Positions 1 to 6,224 of a stretch of 6,398 nucleotides of DNA are shown piece after piece. The position numbers and the translations under genes are program-made. The DNA comes from Candidatus Uhrbacteria bacterium (GTDB taxonomy: Bacteria; Patescibacteriota; Patescibacteriia; JACQRZ01), in the NCBI GenBank assembly GCA_016206235.1, contig JACQRZ010000012.1, forward strand, positions 1 through 6,398. Reading direction: 5' to 3'. Positions within the stretch are counted from its first letter, which is position 1; each line of letters starts with the position of its first letter. The notes beneath the pieces are model-generated. The model was not told where the DNA came from. It did not search any database and saw only the letters and a list, made by a program, of their open reading frames with translations.

Positions 1-75
1 AAATGAAAGATATAAAAATCAAAAATTTTAACATTTTGCAGTGTCACTTTACATTTTGATCTTTGCATTTTGAAT
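1..75. repeat. AT-rich degenerate 'CAAAATG' repeat tract
   Basis: Read on the minus strand, this spacer contains three related 12-mers: CAAAATGCAAAG (61-72), CAAAATGTAAAG (47-58) and CAAAATGTTAAA (27-38). They sit in A/T-rich filler and continue to the window edge through TTTTTGATTTTTATATC. Start-to-start spacing is 20 and 14 bases, so it is a loose repeat and not a strict tandem array. No reading frame of interest crosses it. It lies just beyond the uvrA terminator. From memory, similar A-rich tracts occur between genes in Parcubacteria genomes, but that was not checked here. Function is unknown. Confidence 0.45.
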
Positions 76-123
76 TGAACGATAATAGTATCCTACGAGA
101 TCATGCGAGAAAAAGCAATACTA

Positions 124-151
124 AAAAAGGATGCTTTGTGGCACCCTTTTT
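124..151 (-). terminator. Rho-independent terminator of uvrA
   Basis: The inverted repeat is AAAAAGG (124-130) with CCTTTTT (145-151), a single A/C mismatch, then TGC (132-134) with GCA (141-143), closing a six-base loop. On the minus strand the hairpin is followed by a run of six T. It begins 8 bases past the uvrA stop codon, the expected place. The mirrored A/T flanks mean it could also work in the plus direction for a gene left of the window. Confidence 0.75.
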
Positions 152-158
152 AGCTTTA

Positions 159-3032
159 TTACCTGTTTTTTACTTTGACTCGCGCGAGTTGTTTTACTGT
201 TTTTTGTTGCGGCGGTGTTATGTCTTTGAGGTATCGTCCTGTCCAGCTGTGTAGCGATGCCGCAATGTGCTCGGGCGTCCCTTGCGCCACGAGAGTGCCT
301 CCTTCATTTCCTCCTTCGGGTCCCATGTCGATAATCCAGTCTCCATGGCGAATGATTTCGCCATTGTGTTCGATAACAAGTACCGTATTTCCTTTATCTA
401 CAAGCTGATGCAAGATGTTGAGGAGTTGTTTGATATCTTCGAAGTGAAGGCCTGTTGTTGGCTCATCCAAAATATACAATGTTTTACCCGTTGATCGGCG
501 CGACAGTTCTGCGGCAAGTTTAATGCGCTGCGCTTCACCTCCTGAAAGCGTTGTTGCCGACTGTCCCAAATGAATGTATCCAAGTCCTACATCAGAAAGA
601 GTTTTAAGTTTATCTGATATACATGGATGCTTTTGGAAAAAGACGAGCGCTTCTTCGACAGTGAGGTGCAAGACATCAGCAATGGAAAGGCCATCATAGT
701 GAATTTCAAGGGCTTCACGTGTATAGCGTTTGCCGTGGCAGTCCCGGCACTCTACATACACATCAGAGAGAAATCGCATATCAATGCGCGTCATGCCTTC
801 GCCTTGGCATGTTTCGCATCGTCCGCCTCGCACGTTAAAACTAAAGTGCCCAGGCTTGAAACCTTTGATTTTTGCCTCGGGAAGCTCGGTGTATAATTCG
901 CGAATCGGCGTAAAAATGTTGGTATAGGTAACAGGATTTGAGCGGGGCGTGCGTCCGATAGGCGATTGGTCGATGACAACAACCTTATCAATATTTTCGA
1001 GTCCTAGAATTTCTTTGTGTTTACCGGGCTCTGCTTTTGTGTGGTAGAACTTTTTTGTAAGCGCCTTGCTCAAAATTTCAACAACGAGCGTTGACTTTCC
1101 CGATCCCGACACACCTGTTACAAAGACAAGCTTCCCTAAAGGAATTTTTACATCAATATGTTTGAGATTGAACTCGTGGGCATCTTTGATTTCAATGTAT
1201 TTTCCGCTCCCAGTACGGCGCTTGCGCGTACCGGCAATTTCTTTTTTACCCGAAAGGTACGCGCCAGTTAATGAGTGTTTGGATTTCATTACATCTTGCG
1301 GCGTTCCAATCGCGACAATTTCGCCGCCTCCGTTTCCTGCGTGCGGACCTACATCGATAACCATATCACCAGCCATGATGATATGTTTGTCGTGCTCAAC
1401 AACAAGCACGGTATTACCAGCATCGCGTAATTTTTTGAGCGTAGCGATAAGTTGTTCGGTGTCGCGAGGGTGAAGGCCGATGGATGGTTCGTCGAGAACA
1501 TAGACGACACCAACCAGCGAAGAGCTCAAATGATTCGCGAGCTTGACACGTTGCGCTTCGCCACCCGATAGCGTCGACATACTTCGGTCGAGTATAAGAT
1601 ACGAAAGACCCACATCGATCAATGCTTGAACGCGTCGATGTATTTCCTTGACAATAGGGCGAAGAATTTTTTGTGCTCGTGTATCGAGCGAAGGATCTTT
1701 TTCGAGTGAGGAAAAGAATGTTGCAAGAGATCCGATTGAGAGGGAGACGACTTTATCAATAGAATAATCGCCAATGCGAACAGCGAGCATTTCGAATTTC
1801 AGTCGGCGCCCTTCACATACGGTACACTGAAAGACGCGCATGTAGTCTTCGAGTTCATTGTGAAGATACTCCGAATCAGTTTCTTTATACTTCTCTTCCA
1901 AATAGGGAATAATTCCTGTGAAGAGCTCTTCGGAAATCTGTTCTTTTAACGAATGTTTTTTTGTATCGCCATAGAGCAAAAATGTCATTTGCTTGTCATT
2001 GAGTTGGGAAAGAGGAGTATTGATCGTGAACGTGTGCTTTATGGCAGCCTTTTCAATGACTTGAAGATAGTGCGCTGTGTGCGCGTACATTTTATTGAGA
2101 GGCTGGATTGCTCCTTGCGCTATTGTCAGTTTTTTATTTGGCAATAACAGTTCAGGATCAAATTTCAAGAGATACCCCAAGCCAGCGCATGACGAACATG
2201 CTCCCGCAGGATTGTTAAAAGAAAAGTTGCGTGGCTCGATTTCTTGAATCGTAATGCGGCATGCGCGGCATGTAAGGCGTTCGGTAAAGACGTGTGCTTG
2301 CTGTCCTAATGAAAGGACAAACATTCCATCCCCGAGGTCAAGCGCGCTTGTGATTGCGGGAATCAGAACACTCATGTCGAGATGGTCTGAGCCCTTGCCT
2401 TTGTATACGACAGCCTCAAGCGTATGCGGTTTTTCCTCATCGATGTGGAGCGTGGCAAGCTCGCGAAAGGTATAGAGAAGCGTATCCAGGCGAATTTGTT
2501 GATATCCAATGCGGCCCAGTTGATCGACAATCATGTCAATGTTCATTTTTTCATTTTGCGATAGTGGCGCAAGAATGAGTCCCTCGCCTGAATACGCATT
2601 GAGATGCCCCACCACCTCATCGATGATCTGCTGTCGAGTTTTTGGATAGAGCCCTACGTCGCATTGAGGGCAATGCGGCGTGCCTACGCGAGCAAAAAGC
2701 AGTCGCAGGTAGTCGTAAATCTCTGTTGCCGTTCCCACTGTTGAACGAGGGGATGACGACGAGGTGCGCTGGTCTATGGCGATGGTTGGCGGTAGGCCAT
2801 CGATTTGGTCGACATCGGGCTTATCAAGATTTTCGAGAAATTGCTTCGTAAAACTTGAGAGGCTTTCCATAAATCGACGTTGGCCTTCAGCATGTACGGT
2901 GTCAAAAGCCAGGGACGATTTACCTGAGCCGGAAAGTCCCGTGAAGACGACGAGCTTGTTGTGAGGTATGTCGATGTCAATATCTTTGAGATTATTCACA
3001 CGAGCGCCTCTGATTTTTATAAACTCGAGCAT
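159..3032 (-). CDS. uvrA: Excinuclease ABC subunit A (UvrA)
   Basis: UvrA is the DNA-damage-sensing ATPase of nucleotide excision repair; it loads UvrB onto lesions in the cytoplasm. The product is 957 residues (E. coli 940) and looks complete. Seen in order: Walker A GLSGSGKS (32-39), Q-loop IDQ (86-88), UvrB-binding region (about 125-245), zinc module cysteines 255, 258, 279, 282, a CTVC pair (403-406), ABC signature LSGGEAQR (488-495), Walker B with LDEPSIGLHP (513-522), H-loop His547, second Walker A GVSGSGKS (640-647), second zinc module cysteines 739, 742, 762, 765, second signature (829-836), LDEPTTGLH (855-863) and His889. A basic tail of about 20 residues follows the usual end. The start is the ATG at 3030-3032, because MLEFIKIRGARVNNL matches the family N-terminus; a TTG five codons upstream is less likely. 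No Shine-Dalgarno precedes either start. It has its own promoter and terminator. Confidence 0.97.
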   Translation of the reverse strand: MLEFIKIRGARVNNLKDIDIDIPHNKLVVFTGLSGSGKSSLAFDTVHAEGQRRFMESLSSFTKQFLENLDKPDVDQIDGLPPTIAIDQRTSSSSPRSTVGTATEIYDYLRLLFARVGTPHCPQCDVGLYPKTRQQIIDEVVGHLNAYSGEGLILAPLSQNEKMNIDMIVDQLGRIGYQQIRLDTLLYTFRELATLHIDEEKPHTLEAVVYKGKGSDHLDMSVLIPAITSALDLGDGMFVLSLGQQAHVFTERLTCRACRITIQEIEPRNFSFNNPAGACSSCAGLGYLLKFDPELLLPNKKLTIAQGAIQPLNKMYAHTAHYLQVIEKAAIKHTFTINTPLSQLNDKQMTFLLYGDTKKHSLKEQISEELFTGIIPYLEEKYKETDSEYLHNELEDYMRVFQCTVCEGRRLKFEMLAVRIGDYSIDKVVSLSIGSLATFFSSLEKDPSLDTRAQKILRPIVKEIHRRVQALIDVGLSYLILDRSMSTLSGGEAQRVKLANHLSSSLVGVVYVLDEPSIGLHPRDTEQLIATLKKLRDAGNTVLVVEHDKHIIMAGDMVIDVGPHAGNGGGEIVAIGTPQDVMKSKHSLTGAYLSGKKEIAGTRKRRTGSGKYIEIKDAHEFNLKHIDVKIPLGKLVFVTGVSGSGKSTLVVEILSKALTKKFYHTKAEPGKHKEILGLENIDKVVVIDQSPIGRTPRSNPVTYTNIFTPIRELYTELPEAKIKGFKPGHFSFNVRGGRCETCQGEGMTRIDMRFLSDVYVECRDCHGKRYTREALEIHYDGLSIADVLHLTVEEALVFFQKHPCISDKLKTLSDVGLGYIHLGQSATTLSGGEAQRIKLAAELSRRSTGKTLYILDEPTTGLHFEDIKQLLNILHQLVDKGNTVLVIEHNGEIIRHGDWIIDMGPEGGNEGGTLVAQGTPEHIAASLHSWTGRYLKDITPPQQKTVKQLARVKVKNR

Positions 3033-3063
3033 AGGCTGACAAAGCAATAGATGAATAATGCAG

Positions 3064-3102
3064 AATGATTACAAGGAAACAATTTGGACATATGCAATCA
3101 TT
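3064..3102 (-). repeat. Inverted repeat in the uvrA leader
   Basis: AATGATT (3064-3070) and AATCATT (3096-3102) form a 7 bp inverted repeat around a 25-base loop, inside the predicted uvrA 5' leader. The stem is all A/T except one G/C pair, so it would be weak as RNA. It could be an operator half-site pair or chance. It does not resemble a LexA box of the CGAACN4GTTCG or CTGTN8ACAG type. Confidence 0.25.
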
Positions 3103-3117
3103 TTTATATATCGACGT

Positions 3118-3146
3118 AGTATAACGCTTTTATGCGTGTTTGTAAA
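3118..3146 (-). promoter_or_regulatory. uvrA promoter (sigma-70 type)
   Basis: On the minus strand the -35 box TTTACA (3146-3141, five of six to consensus) and the -10 box TATACT (3123-3118, five of six) are separated by exactly 17 bases. Transcription would start near 3111, giving a leader of about 80 bases before the uvrA ATG. This is the best-formed promoter in the window. It shows uvrA need not rely on read-through from the dsbA-like gene, although no terminator separates the two. Confidence 0.65.
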
Positions 3147-3196
3147 TGGGCAGCGGCAGATTTTGTGTCAAAAATCGTATTGACAGATTTAAAGCT

Positions 3197-3883
3197 CTAA
3201 CGTCGCAATTCATGGTCAATTGCCTGCTTGAAGTCTTGAAGGGAAAAAGCGCCTGTTAGCCGTTGTTTGTTGATGAAAAACGTTGGCACTCCTGTAATGC
3301 CTATGTCGACTGCATCAGACACATCTTTACGAATAAGGCTTTGGTACTTTTCGTCAGCCATGCACGAAGCAAATACGTCAACGTCGATGTGTAGTTGAGA
3401 TGCAAGTTGCGCAAAAACGAGATCGTTGAGTCGTTGATTGTGTTGAAAGAGAAGGTTGTGCATTGGCAGGAATGCATTTTGTTCGCGCGCGCACAGCGCT
3501 GCATGAGACGCCTTGTATGCAAATGGATGAGTATCTTGTAAAGGAAAGTGGCGTATAACAAAACGCACCGATGTATCCTTATAGTCCTCGGTAAGCCTTT
3601 GTAGTGTTGGAGAGACGTGTTTGCAAAATTCGCATTGATAGTCGAGAAATTCAACAACAACCACCTTTGCATCTTCGTGTCCTAATGAAAAAGCAAGACC
3701 ATTATCGATAAGAGCGAGTTGAGATACAGACAAGATCTGGTCTTTTTGTTGAGTAGATTGCGTACGCTCTGGCACTGATTCGTATGACGTTTTTATGACA
3801 AGCGTAAGTAATGCGGCCAAAAAAACCGCGACAATAATTCCGAAGAAGGCAATGAATTGCTTTGCTTGAGGCATATGTACCAT
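3197..3883 (-). CDS. Membrane-anchored DsbA-like thioredoxin-fold protein
   Basis: A predicted thiol-disulfide oxidoreductase of the DsbA/Thioredoxin_4 type, 228 residues, acting outside the cytoplasmic membrane on exported proteins. Seen: one N-terminal hydrophobic helix (about 10-30) with basic residues before it and no lipobox; a hydrophilic linker (31-55); a thioredoxin fold beginning near 60; the redox motif CEFC (84-87) after VVVEFLDYQ; RHFPL (111-115); extra cysteines 131 and 174 in an inserted helical region; and the cis-proline loop TGVPTFFIN (197-205). All catalytic hallmarks are intact. No DsbB or VKOR partner lies in the window. The start may be Met1 (3881-3883) or Met4 (3872-3874); neither has a Shine-Dalgarno. 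The gene diverges from secG and lies upstream of uvrA on the same strand with 164 bases between them. A role in oxidation or isomerisation cannot be separated from sequence alone. Confidence 0.9.
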   Translation of the reverse strand: MVHMPQAKQFIAFFGIIVAVFLAALLTLVIKTSYESVPERTQSTQQKDQILSVSQLALIDNGLAFSLGHEDAKVVVVEFLDYQCEFCKHVSPTLQRLTEDYKDTSVRFVIRHFPLQDTHPFAYKASHAALCAREQNAFLPMHNLLFQHNQRLNDLVFAQLASQLHIDVDVFASCMADEKYQSLIRKDVSDAVDIGITGVPTFFINKQRLTGAFSLQDFKQAIDHELRR

Positions 3884-3884
3884 A

Positions 3885-3909
3885 GTATATAGTATTTGGT
3901 ATATAGTAT
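3885..3909. repeat. Two direct copies of GTATATAGTAT
   Basis: The 11-mer GTATATAGTAT occurs at 3885-3895 and again at 3899-3909, 14 bases apart. It lies immediately upstream of the dsbA-like gene and overlaps its predicted -10 box. It may be a tandem operator, a duplicated -10 region, or simple A/T-rich drift. Confidence 0.4.
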
Positions 3910-3933
3910 ACAGTAGCGGTATTGCTTTTTTTC
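3905..3933 (-). promoter_or_regulatory. Candidate promoter of the dsbA-like gene
   Basis: On the minus strand TGTATACT (3912-3905) provides a -10 box, TATACT, five of six to consensus. No good -35 box is present; 17 bases upstream is GAAAAA (3933-3928). The predicted start near 3898 would leave a leader of only about 15 bases to Met1 or 24 to Met4, which fits a gene lacking a Shine-Dalgarno. A second TATACT at 3889-3884 touches the start codon and is less useful. Confidence 0.4.
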
Positions 3934-3949
3934 GTCGCTAGTGTATACT
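3922..3949 (+). promoter_or_regulatory. Candidate promoter of the secG operon
   Basis: TATACT (3944-3949, five of six) is preceded 16 bases upstream by TTGCTT (3922-3927, three of six). Transcription would begin near 3956, giving a leader of about 39 bases. The octamer TGTATACT (3942-3949) is the exact inverse of the -10 region of the divergent gene. A purine run AAAAGGGA (3962-3969) lies in the leader but is 25 bases from the secG ATG, too far for a normal ribosome binding site. Confidence 0.5.
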
Positions 3950-3994
3950 TATCTTCATATCAAAAGGGACTCCACATTCTTAGTATTTCAATGT

Positions 3995-4216
3995 ATGCAC
4001 ACAGCGCTGACTCTCATTCAGGCGATTATCTCGATTTTGCTTATTATTGCAATTCTCTTGCAATCGCGGGGTTCAGGACTTTCCGCTACCTTTGGTGGCG
4101 AGGGAAATGTGTATCGGACAAAGCGCGGTGTTGAAAAAATGCTTTTCTACGCAACTATTGGACTTGTAACATTGTTCTTAGGCATTTCGCTTACGACGAT
4201 TTTGACCCAACGTTAG
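3995..4216 (+). CDS. secG: Protein translocase subunit SecG
   Basis: SecG is the small accessory subunit of the SecYEG channel in the cytoplasmic membrane and assists SecA-driven protein export. The product is 73 residues, usual for compact SecG proteins. Seen: transmembrane helix 1 (about 4-22), then the family hallmark LLQSRGSGLSATFGG (21-35), a short basic loop RTKRGVEK (41-48), and transmembrane helix 2 (about 49-70) ending LTTILTQR. The ATG at 3995 is chosen because it starts just before helix 1. An in-frame GTG at 3941 would overlap the predicted -10 box, and an ATG at 3991 is out of frame. No Shine-Dalgarno is visible. The next gene begins 14 bases after the stop, so the two are surely co-transcribed. 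Confidence 0.92.
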   Translation: MHTALTLIQAIISILLIIAILLQSRGSGLSATFGGEGNVYRTKRGVEKMLFYATIGLVTLFLGISLTTILTQR

Positions 4217-4230
4217 GTATCTAACCAACC

Positions 4231-6054
4231 ATGCATATCTATTCCCCGCGATGGTGGAAGAAGGGGAAGACCAACCACACGGCCCTTGACCAAGAGCTTG
4301 TCACATCGCTTTCTCCATTTCGATTTCCGCGTTTCAAACAGCTTAAATACCTTCCAAAAATACTTTCACGCCAAGAATATCTTGTTATCAAAGCGTTGCT
4401 TGTCGTTATAGTGGTGAATGTGGTATTTTTAGGATGGCGCGGGTATGTAGGAGCAACGACACCAACGCCAAGCAGCGGAGGGATCTATACCGAGGGACTG
4501 GTCGGATTTCCTCGCTCTATCAATCCAGTGCTTGTTGCCAACAATGATGTTGATCGTGATTTAGTGAACCTCGTTTTTTCCGGCCTTCTGCGTTATGACA
4601 GCGACCGCAAAATCATTCCTGATTTGGCGGAAAGCTATGAGGTTAGTCAGGATGAAAAAACATACACATTTTATTTGAAAAAAAATATCCAGTGGCATGA
4701 TGGTGAGCCGCTTACTGCTGATGATGTTGTTTTTACCTTTTCACGCGTTCAAGACCAACGAGTAAAAAGCCCTTACTACGCAAGCTATAAGGATGTTCGT
4801 ATTGAAAAGAAGGATGATAGTACTGTGCAGTTTATCCTGCCAGCGCCATTTGCGCCGTTTTTGGATCTTGCAACTCGTCGTATTGTGCCGCAGCATGCAT
4901 GGAGGGAAGTAGCGCCTGAAAATTTTTTCCTCTCTGCGTTGAATGTGAAGCCGATTGGGAGCGGCATGTGGAAGTTTCATTCATTGAAAAAAGATAGGGA
5001 CGGTACGATTCGTTCCTATACGCTCGTTCGCAATGACAATTATTACGGAACAAAACCCTTTTTGCAAAAATTTGCCATGAAGTTCTACCCAGATGTGGAG
5101 TCGGCGATACAGGCTTTAAAAAATGGAAATGTGGATGGTATCAGTTTTTTGCCGCGAGAACTTCGTGACCGCCTGGTGCAGCATAGGGGGTTGCAGTACT
5201 ATACCTTTCATCTTCCTCAGTATACTGCACTTTTTTTTAATCAATACCAAAATGCCGATTTGAAGGCAAAAGCAGTTCGTCAAGCGCTTGCATATTCGAT
5301 TGACAAAGAGCGTTTGGTGCGTGAGATTTTAAAGGGCGAAGGATCAGTTATTCATGCGCCAATCTTACCTGGATTTGTGGGATATGATGAGGCTGCGCGG
5401 GCATACGCTCTTGATCTTGAAAAGGCTCGAGGGCTCCTTGAGACAGCTGGTTGGAAAAAAGACACGTCTGGCATGTACGGAAAAGAAGAACGGACGGACA
5501 CAAAAAAGAACGATTCTAATGCGTCAAAAACACGGGCCCTCAAGATCACGCTTACGACCGTGAATACGCCTGAAAATAGTAGGGTTGCAGAGGTTATTAA
5601 GGAAAATTGGGAGTCACTTGGTGTTGGAGTAGAGCTGCAGGTTGTGGAAAGCACAGTCATCAAAAATGAAGTTATCGATCCTCGCAACTATCAGGCACTG
5701 CTGTACGGTGAAATCATCGGTTCTGATCCCGATCTGTATCCCTTCTGGCATTCGTCGCAGTCTCAAGCGCCCGGTCTGAATCTTTCAGTCTATTCTAATA
5801 GCGATGCTGATACGCTTCTTGAGCAGGGAAGGCAAGTAGGTCAAACGGAAAAGCGTGCTGAGATTTACAAAAAATTCCAGGGCATTCTTACCGAAGAATT
5901 GCCAGCGATATTTCTCTATAACCCAACATATAATTATGTGGTCTCAAGTGACATTCAGGGCGTAAGCGATAAAAAACAGATTGTCTATCCATCGGATCGT
6001 TTTGTGGATATTGCCAACTGGTATAAAAAATCAAAGCGAATATTAAAGAAATAG
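4231..6054 (+). CDS. Membrane-anchored family-5 (DppA/OppA-type) solute-binding protein
   Basis: An extracytoplasmic solute-binding protein of the SBP_bac_5 family, which captures oligopeptides or similar solutes for ABC importers. It has 607 residues. Seen: a basic, tryptophan-containing cytoplasmic N-terminus (1-49); one transmembrane helix (about 50-69); a TPTPSSGG linker; then the binding fold, with LVFSGLLRYD (114-123), the family signature around YEVSQDEKTYTFYLKKNIQW and HDGEPLTADDVVFTF (136-170), PIGSGMWKF (241-249), RNDNYYG (267-273), ALFFNQ (333-338), VRQALAYSIDKERLV (349-363) and a C-terminal lobe to about 595. A lysine/aspartate-rich insert lies at about 411-435. There is no cysteine anywhere, hence no lipobox. 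Ligand is unknown. It follows secG by 14 bases and precedes a tRNA by 5; no permease or ATPase gene is present in this operon. The ATG at 4231 has no Shine-Dalgarno. Confidence 0.92.
   Translation: MHIYSPRWWKKGKTNHTALDQELVTSLSPFRFPRFKQLKYLPKILSRQEYLVIKALLVVIVVNVVFLGWRGYVGATTPTPSSGGIYTEGLVGFPRSINPVLVANNDVDRDLVNLVFSGLLRYDSDRKIIPDLAESYEVSQDEKTYTFYLKKNIQWHDGEPLTADDVVFTFSRVQDQRVKSPYYASYKDVRIEKKDDSTVQFILPAPFAPFLDLATRRIVPQHAWREVAPENFFLSALNVKPIGSGMWKFHSLKKDRDGTIRSYTLVRNDNYYGTKPFLQKFAMKFYPDVESAIQALKNGNVDGISFLPRELRDRLVQHRGLQYYTFHLPQYTALFFNQYQNADLKAKAVRQALAYSIDKERLVREILKGEGSVIHAPILPGFVGYDEAARAYALDLEKARGLLETAGWKKDTSGMYGKEERTDTKKNDSNASKTRALKITLTTVNTPENSRVAEVIKENWESLGVGVELQVVESTVIKNEVIDPRNYQALLYGEIIGSDPDLYPFWHSSQSQAPGLNLSVYSNSDADTLLEQGRQVGQTEKRAEIYKKFQGILTEELPAIFLYNPTYNYVVSSDIQGVSDKKQIVYPSDRFVDIANWYKKSKRILKK
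6019..6027 (+). promoter_or_regulatory. Possible extended -10 promoter for tRNA-Leu
   Basis: TGGTATAAA inside the end of the solute-binding protein gene fits an extended -10 (TGn then TATAAA, five of six). No clear -35 is present. A start near 6034 would give a 26-base leader before the tRNA. It also simply encodes Trp-Tyr-Lys, so it may be chance. Confidence 0.25.
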
Positions 6055-6059
6055 GCCGC

Positions 6060-6143
6060 GCCCTCATGGCGGAATTGGTAGACGCGCTAGCTTCAGGAGC
6101 TAGTTTCCGAAAGGAGGTGGGAGTTCGAGTCTCCCTCCCAGCA
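6060..6143 (+). tRNA. tRNA-Leu(CAG), acceptor stem mispaired
   Basis: A class II tRNA reading CUG. The D arm is GCG (6069-6071) with CGC (6083-6085) around GAATTGGTAGA; the anticodon stem CTAGC/GCTAG encloses loop TTCAGGA with anticodon CAG (6094-6096). The long variable arm is TTTCC-GAAA-GGAGG (6104-6117), and the T arm GGGAG/CTCCC encloses TTCGAGT (6124-6130). The arms are all sound, but the acceptor strands GCCCTCA (6060-6066) and TCCCAGC (6136-6142) pair at only three of seven positions (1, 2 and 7). The discriminator is A6143 and is followed by CA, so CCA is not fully encoded. There is no intron. It starts 5 bases after the upstream stop codon and may be cut from the secG operon transcript. 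Confidence 0.82.
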
Positions 6144-6210
6144 CATTTGACTTTCAAGCCTCATTCTGATTTACTTCTTTGTGGCGAGCGTTTGTTCATA
6201 TCTTTCTTGG

Positions 6211-6218
6211 AAGAGGGG
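6211..6218 (+). promoter_or_regulatory. Shine-Dalgarno of the small ORF
   Basis: The purine run AAGAGGGG, with GAGG at 6213-6216, lies 8 bases before the GTG at 6225. It is the only plausible Shine-Dalgarno at a gene start in this window, and it is the main reason for choosing that start. Confidence 0.45.
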
Positions 6219-6224
6219 GTACAC

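Noticed and set aside
63..254. 63-codon plus-strand ORF over the uvrA terminator
   Set aside because: It runs through the terminator hairpin and the 3' end of uvrA; no ribosome binding site or recognisable product.
1066..1473. 135-codon plus-strand ORF inside uvrA
   Set aside because: Antisense shadow of highly conserved UvrA coding sequence; the composition mirrors the real frame.
3033..3047. TTG start extending UvrA by five residues
   Set aside because: The extra residues MLCQP do not fit the UvrA N-terminus and there is no ribosome binding site for it.
3157..3190. TGTCAA/TTGACA hairpin and CAGATTT direct repeat after the dsbA-like gene as a terminator
   Set aside because: The stem is only 6 bp with an 8-base loop and no T run follows, so it is not a convincing terminator.
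3941..3994. GTG start extending SecG by 18 residues
   Set aside because: It would overlap the predicted -10 box and add a non-SecG-like segment before helix 1.
5352..5687. 111-codon minus-strand ORF inside the solute-binding protein gene
   Set aside because: Antisense shadow, serine-rich low-complexity product, no start signal.
6087..6103. Group I intron in tRNA-Leu
   Set aside because: The anticodon stem and loop are contiguous, so there is no intron.
5888..6157. 89-codon minus-strand ORF containing GRETRTPTSFRK
   Set aside because: This is the antisense of the tRNA plus the antisense of the solute-binding protein end; no ribosome binding site or family resemblance.
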